In this document: piece by piece, positions 44,577-58,376 of the stretch
Numbering within the stretch: the stretch's first letter is position 1
Layout: each line of letters starts with the position of its first letter
From: Glandiceps talaboti
Taxonomy: Eukaryota; Hemichordata; Enteropneusta; Spengelidae
Length of the DNA stretch: 64,000 nt
NCBI RefSeq assembly: GCF_964340395.1
Contig: NC_135557.1
Span: 7,128,716-7,192,715 of the forward strand
Direction of reading: 5' to 3'
Notes under the pieces: model-generated
The model's input: the letters and a program-made list of their open reading frames with translations, nothing else
Databases searched by the model: none
Told to the model about the DNA's origin: nothing
Made by a program: the position numbers and the translations under genes

Positions 44577-47357
44577 GTACATGTATGTATGTATTTATTT
44601 AATAAGGGTATGGACTTTCATTTTAATCAAAGATTGTCATGTTTAAAATGCTTCATATTGATGTATTTGTGTATTCATTACGTTATAGTGCAAATTATAG
44701 AACACAACACCTATTTAGTTGTAAGGAGAGAGTAAGAATATGGAACTCTTGTTGAGGCATTGTGGCCATCAGACAAGCAATATTAATTATCCTTGTCTTA
44801 TTCTAAGTAGAAATGTTAAGTGTTAAGTGAGACAATGTGGGAAGACTGCGAGTTCATTATTTTTTTATAAAGTTTTTATAAAGCTGTTCCTTAATTATGG
44901 CTGCTCAGCCTCTGATGTACTTTTGGGAAGTCTGATAAAATGTATTCACCTAGGGTGTACCACTGTTAACACACTACAAGAATATACATTTTGTAGATTC
45001 TATTTACCAGTTGATAATTTTTGTTTTGCCAAAATTAGTGTTACTTACATGCATGTTTTTATTTGTTGCATCTTAGAGAAGAAACTCAAGATGACTTTAG
45101 AAAAAGCAGTGTCAACATAAAAGTACAAAAAACAGAAAGTGGACAAAGAAAGCAAACTCCAGCAGGACAAAAAATGGAACACATGCAGCACAGCAAAGCA
45201 ATAAAGCAAAGACTGACAAAGATAGAGAAATTGCTGAAGAGAAGCAAGCCAAACGCCTAGCAAAGTTGTATGGCAACTTTAAAAAGGATGAAGGAACAGG
45301 CCTACTTTCAAAGGTACTAGTAACTTTTTTAATCTGTTAGTGTATAAAAACAAAACAGAGCAATATAATTGCCCAAGAGGAGCAAATAGTAAAAAGACAC
45401 AAGACAGTTGGCATTTCTATAGGGACAAACAATAGATTCTTTGTTTGTAGCATGTAACTGTTTATTAGAAACACAAGATAAAATGAACTGTGTACCTCTC
45501 CCTTCACATTCATAACAAACATTTTTTTTGTTAATTGATTGCTCTTGGTTCTTTCTTTGCAGTGACTTTCAGGAACCAATGGATATTGATTGATCTGATT
45601 CTGATCCTGATTCTGCCAAACTGATGATGTAAACTGCCAAAGTGATGATGTAAACTACCGAAGTGATGATGTAAACTGCCAAAGTGATGATGTAAACTGC
45701 CGAAGTGATGATGCTAATGATGAACACAATGGCTTTAGCTTATATAATGACTGAAAGTGAAATAATGTCAGACTCTGAAACTCCAGCAACTGTTGAAAGC
45801 CAAACTCAAATTGCCAGAGCTCTTTCACATGTATGATGTAGGTAATTCTTTAGATTTGATTTGAAGAACCCCATCATTAAGGGACATATATTTTTTGTCT
45901 TCTAATCAATGGATGAATACAGGTACTATTGTTAAACTCAGGTATGTTGGTACTGTCATTTCACTACAGACATGTCTCAAGCCTTTTAGTTATTTTGGAA
46001 AAAAGCAATAAAGTTGCTTCTTGTTTTCATTTAATTCTTCTTCTGCATGATTTACTGGTTGCAAAAGTATGTGCCCGTGTGTGTAGTATGTACATACATA
46101 CATATATGTGTATCCCCTAAAACATGTAAGTGAACAAACTTTGTGAGTTTGTGAAACTGACATTTTTTAAATATGTTTCAGTGGGAACAAGCATTCAAAT
46201 CAAATATGGTCAATCTTGATATACATTTGTATGTCAAATATATTTCCCCAACGTGTATAAGCATGTTTTAAGTGTCAAAATTAATATTGTTTAAAACATG
46301 TTTAAAACTAGTTTCAAATGAGTTGACTAAGGACTTCTGACAAGTTTAAAACATGAATGAAACACTCAAAACTGATCAGACTTGTTTTGAATTAGTATAG
46401 AACACTTTTTAAACTAGTTGATTTTTAGTAAGGAATTCCCCTTTTGCAGTGTGCCAATGATACCTGTCAGAAGTCTGCTTATAGTCTTTCAGCAGTTTGT
46501 CACAATGCTGTCAGAAGGCTGTTGTTAGTCTGTCAGGTCTGTTAGTGGTCTTTCAGATGTCTGACGATAGTCTTACATAAGTCTGTTATAAAGCAGTTGA
46601 ATGTCTGTCAGGTATTTACCTGAGCTGTTGAGAGCTGTTCTCTGCAGCTCAAATCTAATTATGTATGCACAAAAATCAGCCTTCCGGCAGCTAACTGTCA
46701 GAAGTCTTTTTGAGAGCTGCTGCAGCCAAAAACAGCTGTCTCATTTCGGTAAGGGTAAGCCTATCCGTAGGACATTCGAAGGCTTGGAAGGTGTGGCCAA
46801 AATTCACAGAATCAAAATGGCAGTGTTGATAGCGCTAGGCCTGCTTGCAGACGGTGCATGGGTCTAGATTACTGGCATGACCCGGGACGACTTACTCCGT
46901 ATGCAAGCAGGACTAGGATAGCGGAAATGGTGTAGTAGCGTTGTTCCATTCTGTTTCTGTTTTTGTTGACTCAGTCACAAATGTAGGCTGCAGGTAGGCT
47001 ACCGCTGCAGTTGGACATAATAGTGAAACAGAAACTAGTGCTGTTGAGAGAAACAGGTCATACGACTGCGACACACTGTGGGTTATACCGTCCACACGAC
47101 TATGAATTCGACAGCAGACCATAGTTAAATTTACAGGAGGCCTATTCTATCAACAGCACAGCGTTACAAACTTGTGAGACACGAAATCTAGTGCTAACAT
47201 AGTATCTAATCAACCGTAAAATGCAGGTCTTGAAATTGGTTGAAGGAATCTCAGAGGATTAGACTAGACTACACAATGGAAATAACAAACACCTACCGGT
47301 AAACAGACACATCAGAAAGTGAACAGTCCGTTGATTCTTATTCCAAACGCGTGCCAT
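37523..47357 (-). CDS. gene C: two Ig-like domains with GPI-type hydrophobic C-terminus
   Basis: Four exons: 47297-47357 (signal peptide, hydrophobic part VHFLMCLFT), 40094-40489 (Ig-like 1), 38719-39108 (Ig-like 2) and 37523-37725 (C-terminus); 1050 nt, 349 aa, all introns phase 1. The last exon has an excellent acceptor (ACTTTTTTTCCCCAG). It encodes about 45 Ser/Thr/Pro-rich residues and then ends in MFSLNILMSLILLFWYIISH, with no cytoplasmic residues after the hydrophobic run. That is the pattern of a GPI-attachment signal (small residues AASS just before it as a possible cleavage site), or less likely a membrane-buried end. The two Ig-like exons have the same phases, so they could be used together (as assumed) or alternatively. 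Intron 1 is 6.8 kb and contains a 4.8-kb DNA transposon. Assignment of the distant first exon rests on phase, signal-peptide character and order. Confidence 0.62.
38413..38696. repeat. ACCCGACCCC dispersed repeat, copy in intron 3 of gene C
   Basis: Full-length copy (TTTACCCGACCCCACCTAG near 38436), lying within 25 bases of the donor of the second Ig-like exon. It extends the open frame past the splice site by chance. Confidence 0.8.
38719..39108 (-). other. second Ig-like exon of gene C
   Basis: 390 nt, phase 1 both ends, acceptor TTTTTAATTTTACAG, donor GTAAGG. Contains YRGQPLSC, NIDPPFN, DGFSLEIVIHSTD, VATLQV, YNLVI and KQCQF. It is more diverged from gene B than the first Ig-like exon of this gene is. 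Confidence 0.78.
39531..39580. repeat. (GTT)n microsatellite
   Basis: Sixteen GTT units in intron 2 of gene C. Confidence 0.95.
39660..40080. mobile_element. MITE copy in intron 2 of gene C
   Basis: Starts near ACAGTGAATTTCAC, CAGCTTTTCCATTCGATACA and ends with the inverted counterpart GTTTCAAACAGAAAAGCTGA followed by a CAGT-rich stretch. The internal sequence matches the copy at 6590 and partly that at 7368. It ends within about 15 bases of the donor of the first Ig-like exon. Confidence 0.65.
40094..40489 (-). other. first Ig-like exon of gene C
   Basis: 396 nt, phase 1 both ends, acceptor CAGTTTCTTTCAG, donor GTATGT. Contains HRGQPVSC, SIDPPFNEFLTLQAILKYQ, DAFDGFSLEIVVNSTD and TYNLDI. 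The late Cys seen in paralogues (QCQF/RCQF) is Tyr here (NQYQFQI), so the domain has lost one of the two conserved cysteines. Confidence 0.78.
40554..40771. repeat. (GA)n microsatellite
   Basis: About 215 bases of GA with a central GGGA segment, about 65 bases upstream of the first Ig-like exon of gene C. Confidence 0.95.
42863..43130 (-). other. acidic open frame within the transposon
   Basis: A minus-strand open frame with an Asp/Glu-rich N-terminal part (DDGYDNPDDYSETENSD) and a stop at 42863. It could be a terminal exon of a transposon-borne gene reading away from the promoter at 43.7 kb. There is no recognised domain and no confirmed splice partner. Confidence 0.3.
43730..43890 (+). promoter_or_regulatory. 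transposon-internal promoter and first coding exon
   Basis: CAGCCAATCA (a CCAAT-box type sequence) at about 43731, a CG-rich patch, then AAGATGGCGGCCATG at about 43787, which fits the YY1-type start-site element with the start codon inside it. The frame from this ATG encodes 32 residues (MAAMIHKGKENRFRQ...) to a GTATGT donor at about 43886. This combination is typical of housekeeping-type metazoan promoters and is unusual inside a transposon. Confidence 0.5.
45075..45315 (+). pseudogene. frame-disrupted lysine/glutamate-rich coding remnant
   Basis: After an acceptor-like TTGCATCTTAG at about 45077 the sequence reads as charged, coiled-coil-like protein, but only if the frame changes at two points (KKLKMTLEKAVST, then KYKKQKVDKESKLQQDKK, then DREIAEEKQAKRLAKLYGNF). 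It ends at a GTACTAG donor near 45315. A further acidic stretch (SDFQEPMDID) at about 45562 has an in-frame stop. It looks like a decayed gene carried by the transposon; family not recognised. Confidence 0.45.
45620..45715. repeat. 21-bp tandem repeat in the transposon
   Basis: Four to five units of TGATGATGTAAACTGCCAAAG with single-base variants (ACTACCGAAG). The period is a multiple of three, but each unit contains a stop in the reading frame of the upstream remnant. Confidence 0.9.
46760..47296. other. intron 1 of gene C, proximal part
   Basis: Between the transposon end and the first exon. No feature identified. Confidence 0.4.
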
Positions 47358-47566
47358 ATATGGCGCCATTGCCTATTTAGATGTTGCTAGCTCAGTGTGT
47401 GCGTAGGTAATGATTGACTATGGCTGTACGGATTGTTGATATAGTAGTTTACCTGGAAAATTGTGAACACAGGGATTTCGCCCGTGTCCTTGACACCATT
47501 TATGTCACAAGGCGCGGCGTGGTACTACAGTGTCACAGAACAGACACTGTGACACACAAATAATAA

Positions 47567-47609
47567 ATGTATGTGTGTGTGTTTGTTTGTTTGTATGTAT
47601 GTATGTATG

Positions 47610-47640
<31 letters not shown>

Positions 47641-47761
47641 TAGTATGTATGTATGTATGTATGTATGTATGTATGTATGTATGTATGTATGTATGTATGT
47701 GTGTGTGTGTATGTATGTATGTATGTATGTATGTATGTATGTATGTATGTGTATGTGTGTG

Positions 47762-47800
<39 letters not shown>

Positions 47801-47852
47801 ATGTATGTATGTATGTATGTATGTATGTATGTATGTATGTACGTACGTACGT
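47567..47852. repeat. (TATG)n / (CTGT)n microsatellite upstream of gene C
   Basis: About 280 bases of TATG interrupted once by a CTGT block; 210 bases upstream of the gene C start codon. Confidence 0.95.
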
Positions 47853-47897
47853 CGACAGTTTGAAGACCTATATGTTGTTATTTTGTATTTATATTTA

Positions 47898-49979
47898 GGG
47901 ACCGGTCAGTTTCTTCGGCCTGGGGGGTCCGGTGGATTGGGAGGGGGGTCACCCTGTTTTTGAAATTGGCAGTAGGGGGGGTCATGCTGTTTTCAAAATT
48001 GTGGATAGGGGAGGGGGGGGGTCATTGTGTTTTGGATTGTGATAGAAGAAAAAAATCCTTTTTCTACAATGGCATATAGCAAGTTGTCTGAAATGTGGTA
48101 CATGTAAATATTTGTTTTTCTCCCGGTTTCTTACATGAATTCTTACTTATTAGTTCAAGCATAACTATAAATATACATATACATGTATTACCTAGCTACC
48201 ACACTAGTTACAGAACATGTCATGTAAATGCTTGGCAGTTTCACAATCAGTGCTTCACTTATATTGCACTTTGGGGCAAAAGTCAACTTGAAGGTTTCGT
48301 AATGGTAATCTTCATAGATAGTTTATAAAAGAAGTTAATCTAAACTGTTCCCTACTCGTCACTATGAACTTATCAGAAGGGATTAATACACTTTCTATTT
48401 GGACACTACATGTTATTGACACTACAAATCACCACATCTCATCAGATTCCAGTTTGTATTATACACTAGGTATGACCACCTAAAGTTCTCTAACATACCT
48501 GGTGACTTTATTTACTATACATGCAATATTAATGCCACTATACCAATGTTACGGGGCCATTTTTATGTGACATGGGAAACTCATTTAAAACTTACATTTA
48601 CGTTAGCTCTTCGAAGCTTGGAAATATTACCTCAAAGGCTACGAATAACCTAAACATTGCCTTAATAGAAGCAAAAAACTGCAGATCTGCCAGGGGAAAA
48701 CGCCCAAGGACTCCCTCACCCCCAGAGGTCACTCAAGCATTCAACCAACACTCAGATGCACCAACAACCTTTTTACAGTCATAATGGTATTAAACTTTTC
48801 TTAAATATTGTCACCCAATTCTAATTTGAGATGATAGTCTTTTAAAGATGTGAAATATTTGCCAAGGTAGTCTAAAATTGCCTTAAACTCCAAATCTCCC
48901 CTACCAATGATACTACCAGTAGATGTGCTGACCTTTACTACATGTAAATAATGATGCCATTTAACTTTTTAAGAACATATTTTAACCCTGTGTGAGTTAT
49001 AAAGAATAGTTTCTGATACTTGATGGTGCTGTCTTGTAAAGCATGGATTAAGTTATTGCTTGAAAGGGTCTGAATATCCTAAAATTGGCTTTAAGAGTAA
49101 AAATCCTCCAGGGCTTCTAGAGGGAGACCCCTTTGGATCCCCCACATGAGGTGAACATATCCCAGTTTCAAGCTCTTCCCCTCTAACTGTCAAGATGCTA
49201 TCAAAGTATATTTCAAAAATATTTCAACCGTGTGTAGTTGCTTTTTACATATTGGTGCTGTCTTTCTTGTAAAGCTTGGAAATTATTGTCTGAAAGGGTC
49301 TGAATAGTCTCTAAATTGACTTTTCAGAGTAAAAAACCTCCAGGACTTCTAGGGGGAGACCCCCTAGGAACCCCCCCCCCCACTACACGAGGTGTACACA
49401 TCCCAGTCTCAAGCTCTTCCCCCTACCTCTTACTGTCAAGATGCTATCAAACTTAATATTTCAAATATATTTTTTCTTTTTACATATTGGTTCTGTCTTG
49501 TAAAGCTTGGAAATTATTGTCTGAAAGGGCCTGAATAGTCTCAAAATTGACTTTTCAGAGTAAAAAACCTCCAGGGCTTCTAGGGGGAGACCCCCTAGGA
49601 CCCCCCATAAGAGATATACATATTCCCTGCTCAAGCTTTCCAATATCTTTCAATGTCAAGATGATATTAAACTCCTTTTGGAATACATTTACCCTGTGTA
49701 GTCAATAATTACAATTATGATAGTGCTAACCCAGGATCTTATAAAGTAGATGCAAGACAGTCAAGCAGTCCACACTGAGCCATGATAAAAAAAATCCTGT
49801 CATGTGAATATTATATATATGGGGGGGGGGGGGGGGTCATCATGTTTTAGAATTAAGTGATAGGGGGGGGGGGGTCAGCCTGTTTTTGATTTTACAGATA
49901 GGGGGGTCAGTGACTTTTTGTCGGCCCAATTTAAGAATCCACCGCCCCCCCCCCCAGGCTGAAGAAACTGACCGGTCCC
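47898..49979. mobile_element. 2.08-kb TTA-flanked non-autonomous element
   Basis: Starts GGGACCGGTCAGTTTCTTCG and ends with its inverted counterpart (GAAGAAACTGACCGGTCCC; one base fewer visible match), giving about 40-bp imperfect inverted ends including a CCTGGGGGG/CCCCCCAGG stretch. TTA flanks both ends (47895-47897 and 49980-49982). A 3-bp TWA duplication suggests the PIF/Harbinger superfamily. Just inside both ends are G-run blocks in the same orientation (GGGGGGTCA..CTGTTTTT). The middle contains three units of about 231 bp (landmark CCTCCAGGGCTTCTAG at 49107, 49337 and 49568). No transposase; the 70-codon frame at 48572 is unrecognised. Confidence 0.8.
49040..49680. repeat. 231-bp tandem repeat inside the TTA-flanked element
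   Basis: Three diverged units with shared blocks GTCTTGTAAAGC, TGAAAGGGTCTGAATA, GGGGGAGACCCCCTAG (itself palindromic) and CTGTCAAGATGCTATCAAA. Confidence 0.85.
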
Positions 49980-50189
49980 TTAAATCGAATGTGGGGATTT
50001 CCCATCATGTCATACTGTTACATTGATCAATGTAGTCTAAGCATGACTAGAAGATTGTTGATGATTCAACAACATGTGATATTCTGAACTCAATTAAGGT
50101 CAATGAATACAAAATTGAATTCAATTGTCTAGAATGACTATTGTAAATAGAAACTTGGGCAATGCCACTATCAAATACCGACCATATGT

Positions 50190-50393
50190 ATAATAATAAT
50201 AATAATAATAATATTAATGATAATAATGTTGGGTTCTTATATAACACTTTCCCACACCGTGCTCAAAGCGCTTTACGTTCGGATCAGAACGACACAACGG
50301 CCCTTTAGTCTTCCTCAACTCCCCGGGGAGCATACAATCCATTGCAGCCATTTAAGCGCATAGGATAAAAGCCTTACATCCTACCAGGTATAA
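50190..50393. repeat. SINE-like dispersed repeat, cut by assembly gap
   Basis: An (AAT)n run followed by CTTATATAACACTTTCCCACACC, GCTCAAAGCGCTTTACG and TCCATTGCAGCCATTTAAGC, ending CATCCTACCAGGTA. I recognise this as a repeat type widespread in marine invertebrate genomes. It is truncated by the gap. Confidence 0.6.
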
Positions 50394-50493
50394 NNNNNNN
50401 NNNNNNNNNNNNNNNNNNNNNNNNNNNNNNNNNNNNNNNNNNNNNNNNNNNNNNNNNNNNNNNNNNNNNNNNNNNNNNNNNNNNNNNNNNNNN
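50394..50493. other. assembly gap (100 N)
   Basis: Exactly 100 N bases, probably a fixed placeholder between contigs rather than a measured gap. The sequence resumes in a CT microsatellite. Confidence 0.99.
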
Positions 50494-50601
50494 CTCTCTC
50501 TCTCACTCTTCTCTCTCTCACTCTCTCTCTCTCTCAATCTCTCTCTTCACTCTCTCTCTCTCTTTCTCTCTCTCTCATCTCTCTCTCTCACTCTCTCTCT
50601 C

Positions 50602-50679
<78 letters not shown>

Positions 50680-50818
50680 CTCTCTCATGAGAGTCAATAT
50701 GAAATGTATACGTTATGTATTCACAGGCATGTTAAAGCGTGTATTGATAACCACTTCCAGAACAGTAAGGAGCCTTTAAAAGCCCCAATGGCTTCCTACC
50801 CAACGTAAATTCACGGTA

Positions 50819-50855
<37 letters not shown>

Positions 50856-50878
50856 AACACATCAACAACAACAACAGC

Positions 50879-50910
<32 letters not shown>

Positions 50911-50911
50911 C
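50494..50911. repeat. (CT)n and (CAA)n microsatellites
   Basis: CT repeats at 50494-50685, then (CAA)n at 50818-50911 with one interruption. Confidence 0.95.
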
Positions 50912-51122
50912 TTTACCAAATCGCCGCTCAATACACTGACGACTTGGTGCTGAAACGAACCACCTATTATGATAAATTGTCCGAAGTATCAGCAGGGAGT
51001 CCTGGACACAAAATAATATGTGTACCTAGCCAGTCTAACATGCGGCTTTAACAATTTGGACTAGTGTCAAACATCTGTTAAACATGGTCATAAGTTTTTC
51101 TTTGCAATTTTGTATTACCCGA

Positions 51123-56043
<4,921 letters not shown>

Positions 56044-56044
56044 C

Positions 56045-57800
56045 GTGTAGTTCAAGACGAAACGTTCCTGCAGCATGTACAGCTACAAATCGACACTCTT
56101 TTGATTTCCTGTTAAATACATTTCGGCTAAAACGTATACAAATGTACGTATATGTCATTGGAAAGTCCTGTGTATGAAATAGTCATCAGCAGTGGTTTCT
56201 GGAAAAGTAGTTTTATCTGCACTCAAATCGGATAACTACCCCCACACTCCTCCAGGATCGTAACTTATATTCTTTAAGAGGTCATAGTTCAAACCCGGAC
56301 CAAATCACCTGTAGTGTTGTACACCGGAAACTGCCATGAAGACGGACGTCTCCATAACGACAATCATATCAAATTCTTTGATTGTTAGCTATGTGTAGGC
56401 TACATATGACCTGTACATATGTATGTAAACATGGTGATAGATCCAGCACATTTAGTTGGAAATTCCCTCACCCACATTGTTTGTTTTCTACCCCATAAAT
56501 TTGACAACTACTCCCACGTATACGTAGGAGTCAAACAAGTGCCACTAAGGGCAATAGAAGACATGATGACCTGACACAAAAAGTTGTATGGATTGACAAA
56601 ATTTAGACTAACCGCTACTTCTGACTATCTGGCTACATGAAAAACAAGGTGTAAACTAAATGTCGCGATCCCGTAAGGGCAAAGCCACCGTCAGATTTTC
56701 ACTCCTACATACATTGTTGGAATGTATAATTCTGAGCTATAGTTAATATGCATGATGTACTCCGGTCCTTATTTGGAAAATACTTTTTCCGTAACTGTGG
56801 TACCATTATCTTGGCAGGTCGTCGCCAAATATACATTGCAACAAAATAGACTTTTACCAGACGTGTTGATGGAATAAATGTAACAATCGTGCTTCAAACG
56901 TTGACTTTTCAGGACAAAATACTTTTGGTATCAAATAGATTCAAGCAATTATATTTACACATATTCTTACAATTGAAGATAGGAAATGCTGTGATTCGCG
57001 TACAATATAATGAAATTGTGTTAGTGTGGGTGTTGTTTTGCAGAGGAAGATTTTCTAAAGATGAAAGACAGCACGCCTCCGGTCCCTGTCATAATTTAGG
57101 CAAACTAAAACATACATCATATCATGATTGGTCAATACGTGCAGACTATATACCATGCCGATACGACTTGCAACAGCCGTGTTATACTACATTCCATTAC
57201 AATATCTACAAATCCTCTCTGCAAGAGACATATACGTAAAATAATGTATCTGAATCACCCTCTTCAAGAGTCAAACCGACGCAACAATTGAATGCATTCC
57301 GACTTTTGTTCCTGTGCACAGTTTACTCTTGTCTAGATCTGCTGTATAAGTACAAACACGCAAAGTTGCTGATTCACTTTTCTGTCCTACATGTTGATAC
57401 CTTAACGTACAGATGCCATAAAATGAATTTTGTGATAAACCGATATTTGAGATGTTGTTATATCCTTTACTGATAGAAAGGACAATTCCTTTCAATAATA
57501 GTGCCTTATTTTAGGCTAAGCATTGTTTCAGATGTCTCCAAAATCGTTTTATCATGTTGGAGACAACAAATAAACAAACAAACACACACACAAACAAACA
57601 AACAAACATACATACACAAACAAACAATTTTTTAACATTCAATAAATACCAGAATTTTGTATAAAGCTAATCAGATGTTATCTAGTAAGCATGTAAATAA
57701 CATCAGAATGTGTCTGATAATTAACAATGTGTAATTAAAACTCACTCTAACTTTACAATATCATTACATATCTGTGCATGTACGGTAGTATCATAACTTT
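56045..57800. other. interval between genes D and E
   Basis: The promoter of gene D must lie here but no clear TATA element or start site is seen. Plus frame 56889-57239 (116 codons) has no recognisable feature. A short CAAA microsatellite is at about 57563-57626. Confidence 0.4.
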
Positions 57801-57810
57801 AGGAATACTT

Positions 57811-58096
57811 CATAAGGCATAAACAAATGTTTGGTTCCGGTAACCCGACCCCATATAGTTTTTCACTGCTTATCCTAAACTTTGTTTTACGTATTCCAGA
57901 AAATCATAATAAAATTGCAAAAATTGCGAAGTCTCACGAGAAATAGTGGATGCGGAAACTGACATCAATTTGAAAAGACAATATGAAAGTGTTCTTCCAA
58001 TCTGTAATGGCTGTACATCTGATATGATGACATAGGCAACACAGAGACCACTTGGAAAACAATGGAAAGTCTGAACTAGACACTCACACATGAAAA
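57811..58096. repeat. ACCCGACCCC dispersed repeat, copy 3' of gene E
   Basis: Full-length copy (GTAACCCGACCCCATATAG near 57839) in the same orientation as those at 16190 and 38413. Confidence 0.8.
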
Positions 58097-58205
58097 AAAT
58101 GAAATAAGAAATCTACCCGACACCTATTCTAAAATTGATTGTAATCGGAACCATACAATGTTTTTTATTAGGCCTAATAAAAACCTTCAAATCTATGTTT
58201 AGTTT

Positions 58206-58211
58206 TTTATT
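58206..58211 (-). promoter_or_regulatory. possible poly(A) signal of gene E
   Basis: AATAAA on the minus strand, about 170 bases after the gene E stop codon. Confidence 0.4.
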
Positions 58212-58376
58212 TTCTTACACTTTTTTGTTCATTAAAATGCAGCGGTTTAACGACATTGGATAACAATTACTGATTTGCAGTTTTTTCACTTGTCTTCAAA
58301 AATGCAATCGAACTGCGCATTTGTATGGATTTCTGTCTGTGTGATAGATATGGTATGAATTCAGTGCATTAAATGA

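Larger units (their letters stand above)
41930..46755. mobile_element. 4.8-kb DNA transposon with TA target duplication, in intron 1 of gene C
   Basis: The ends are inverted repeats CCCTTACC(A/G)AA, at 41930 and ending at 46755, flanked by TA at 41928-41929 and 46756-46757. Looser subterminal similarity extends for about 150 bp, and both ends carry many CAGCTGT/CTGACAG motifs (a four-unit tandem at 42103-42190), which look like transposase-binding sites. The interior contains an apparent promoter and first exon (43740-43890), degraded coding sequence (45075-45310), and an acidic minus-strand exon candidate (42863-43130). I could not recognise a transposase family from the fragments. TA duplication is seen in Tc1/mariner-like and several other superfamilies. 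Confidence 0.75.
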
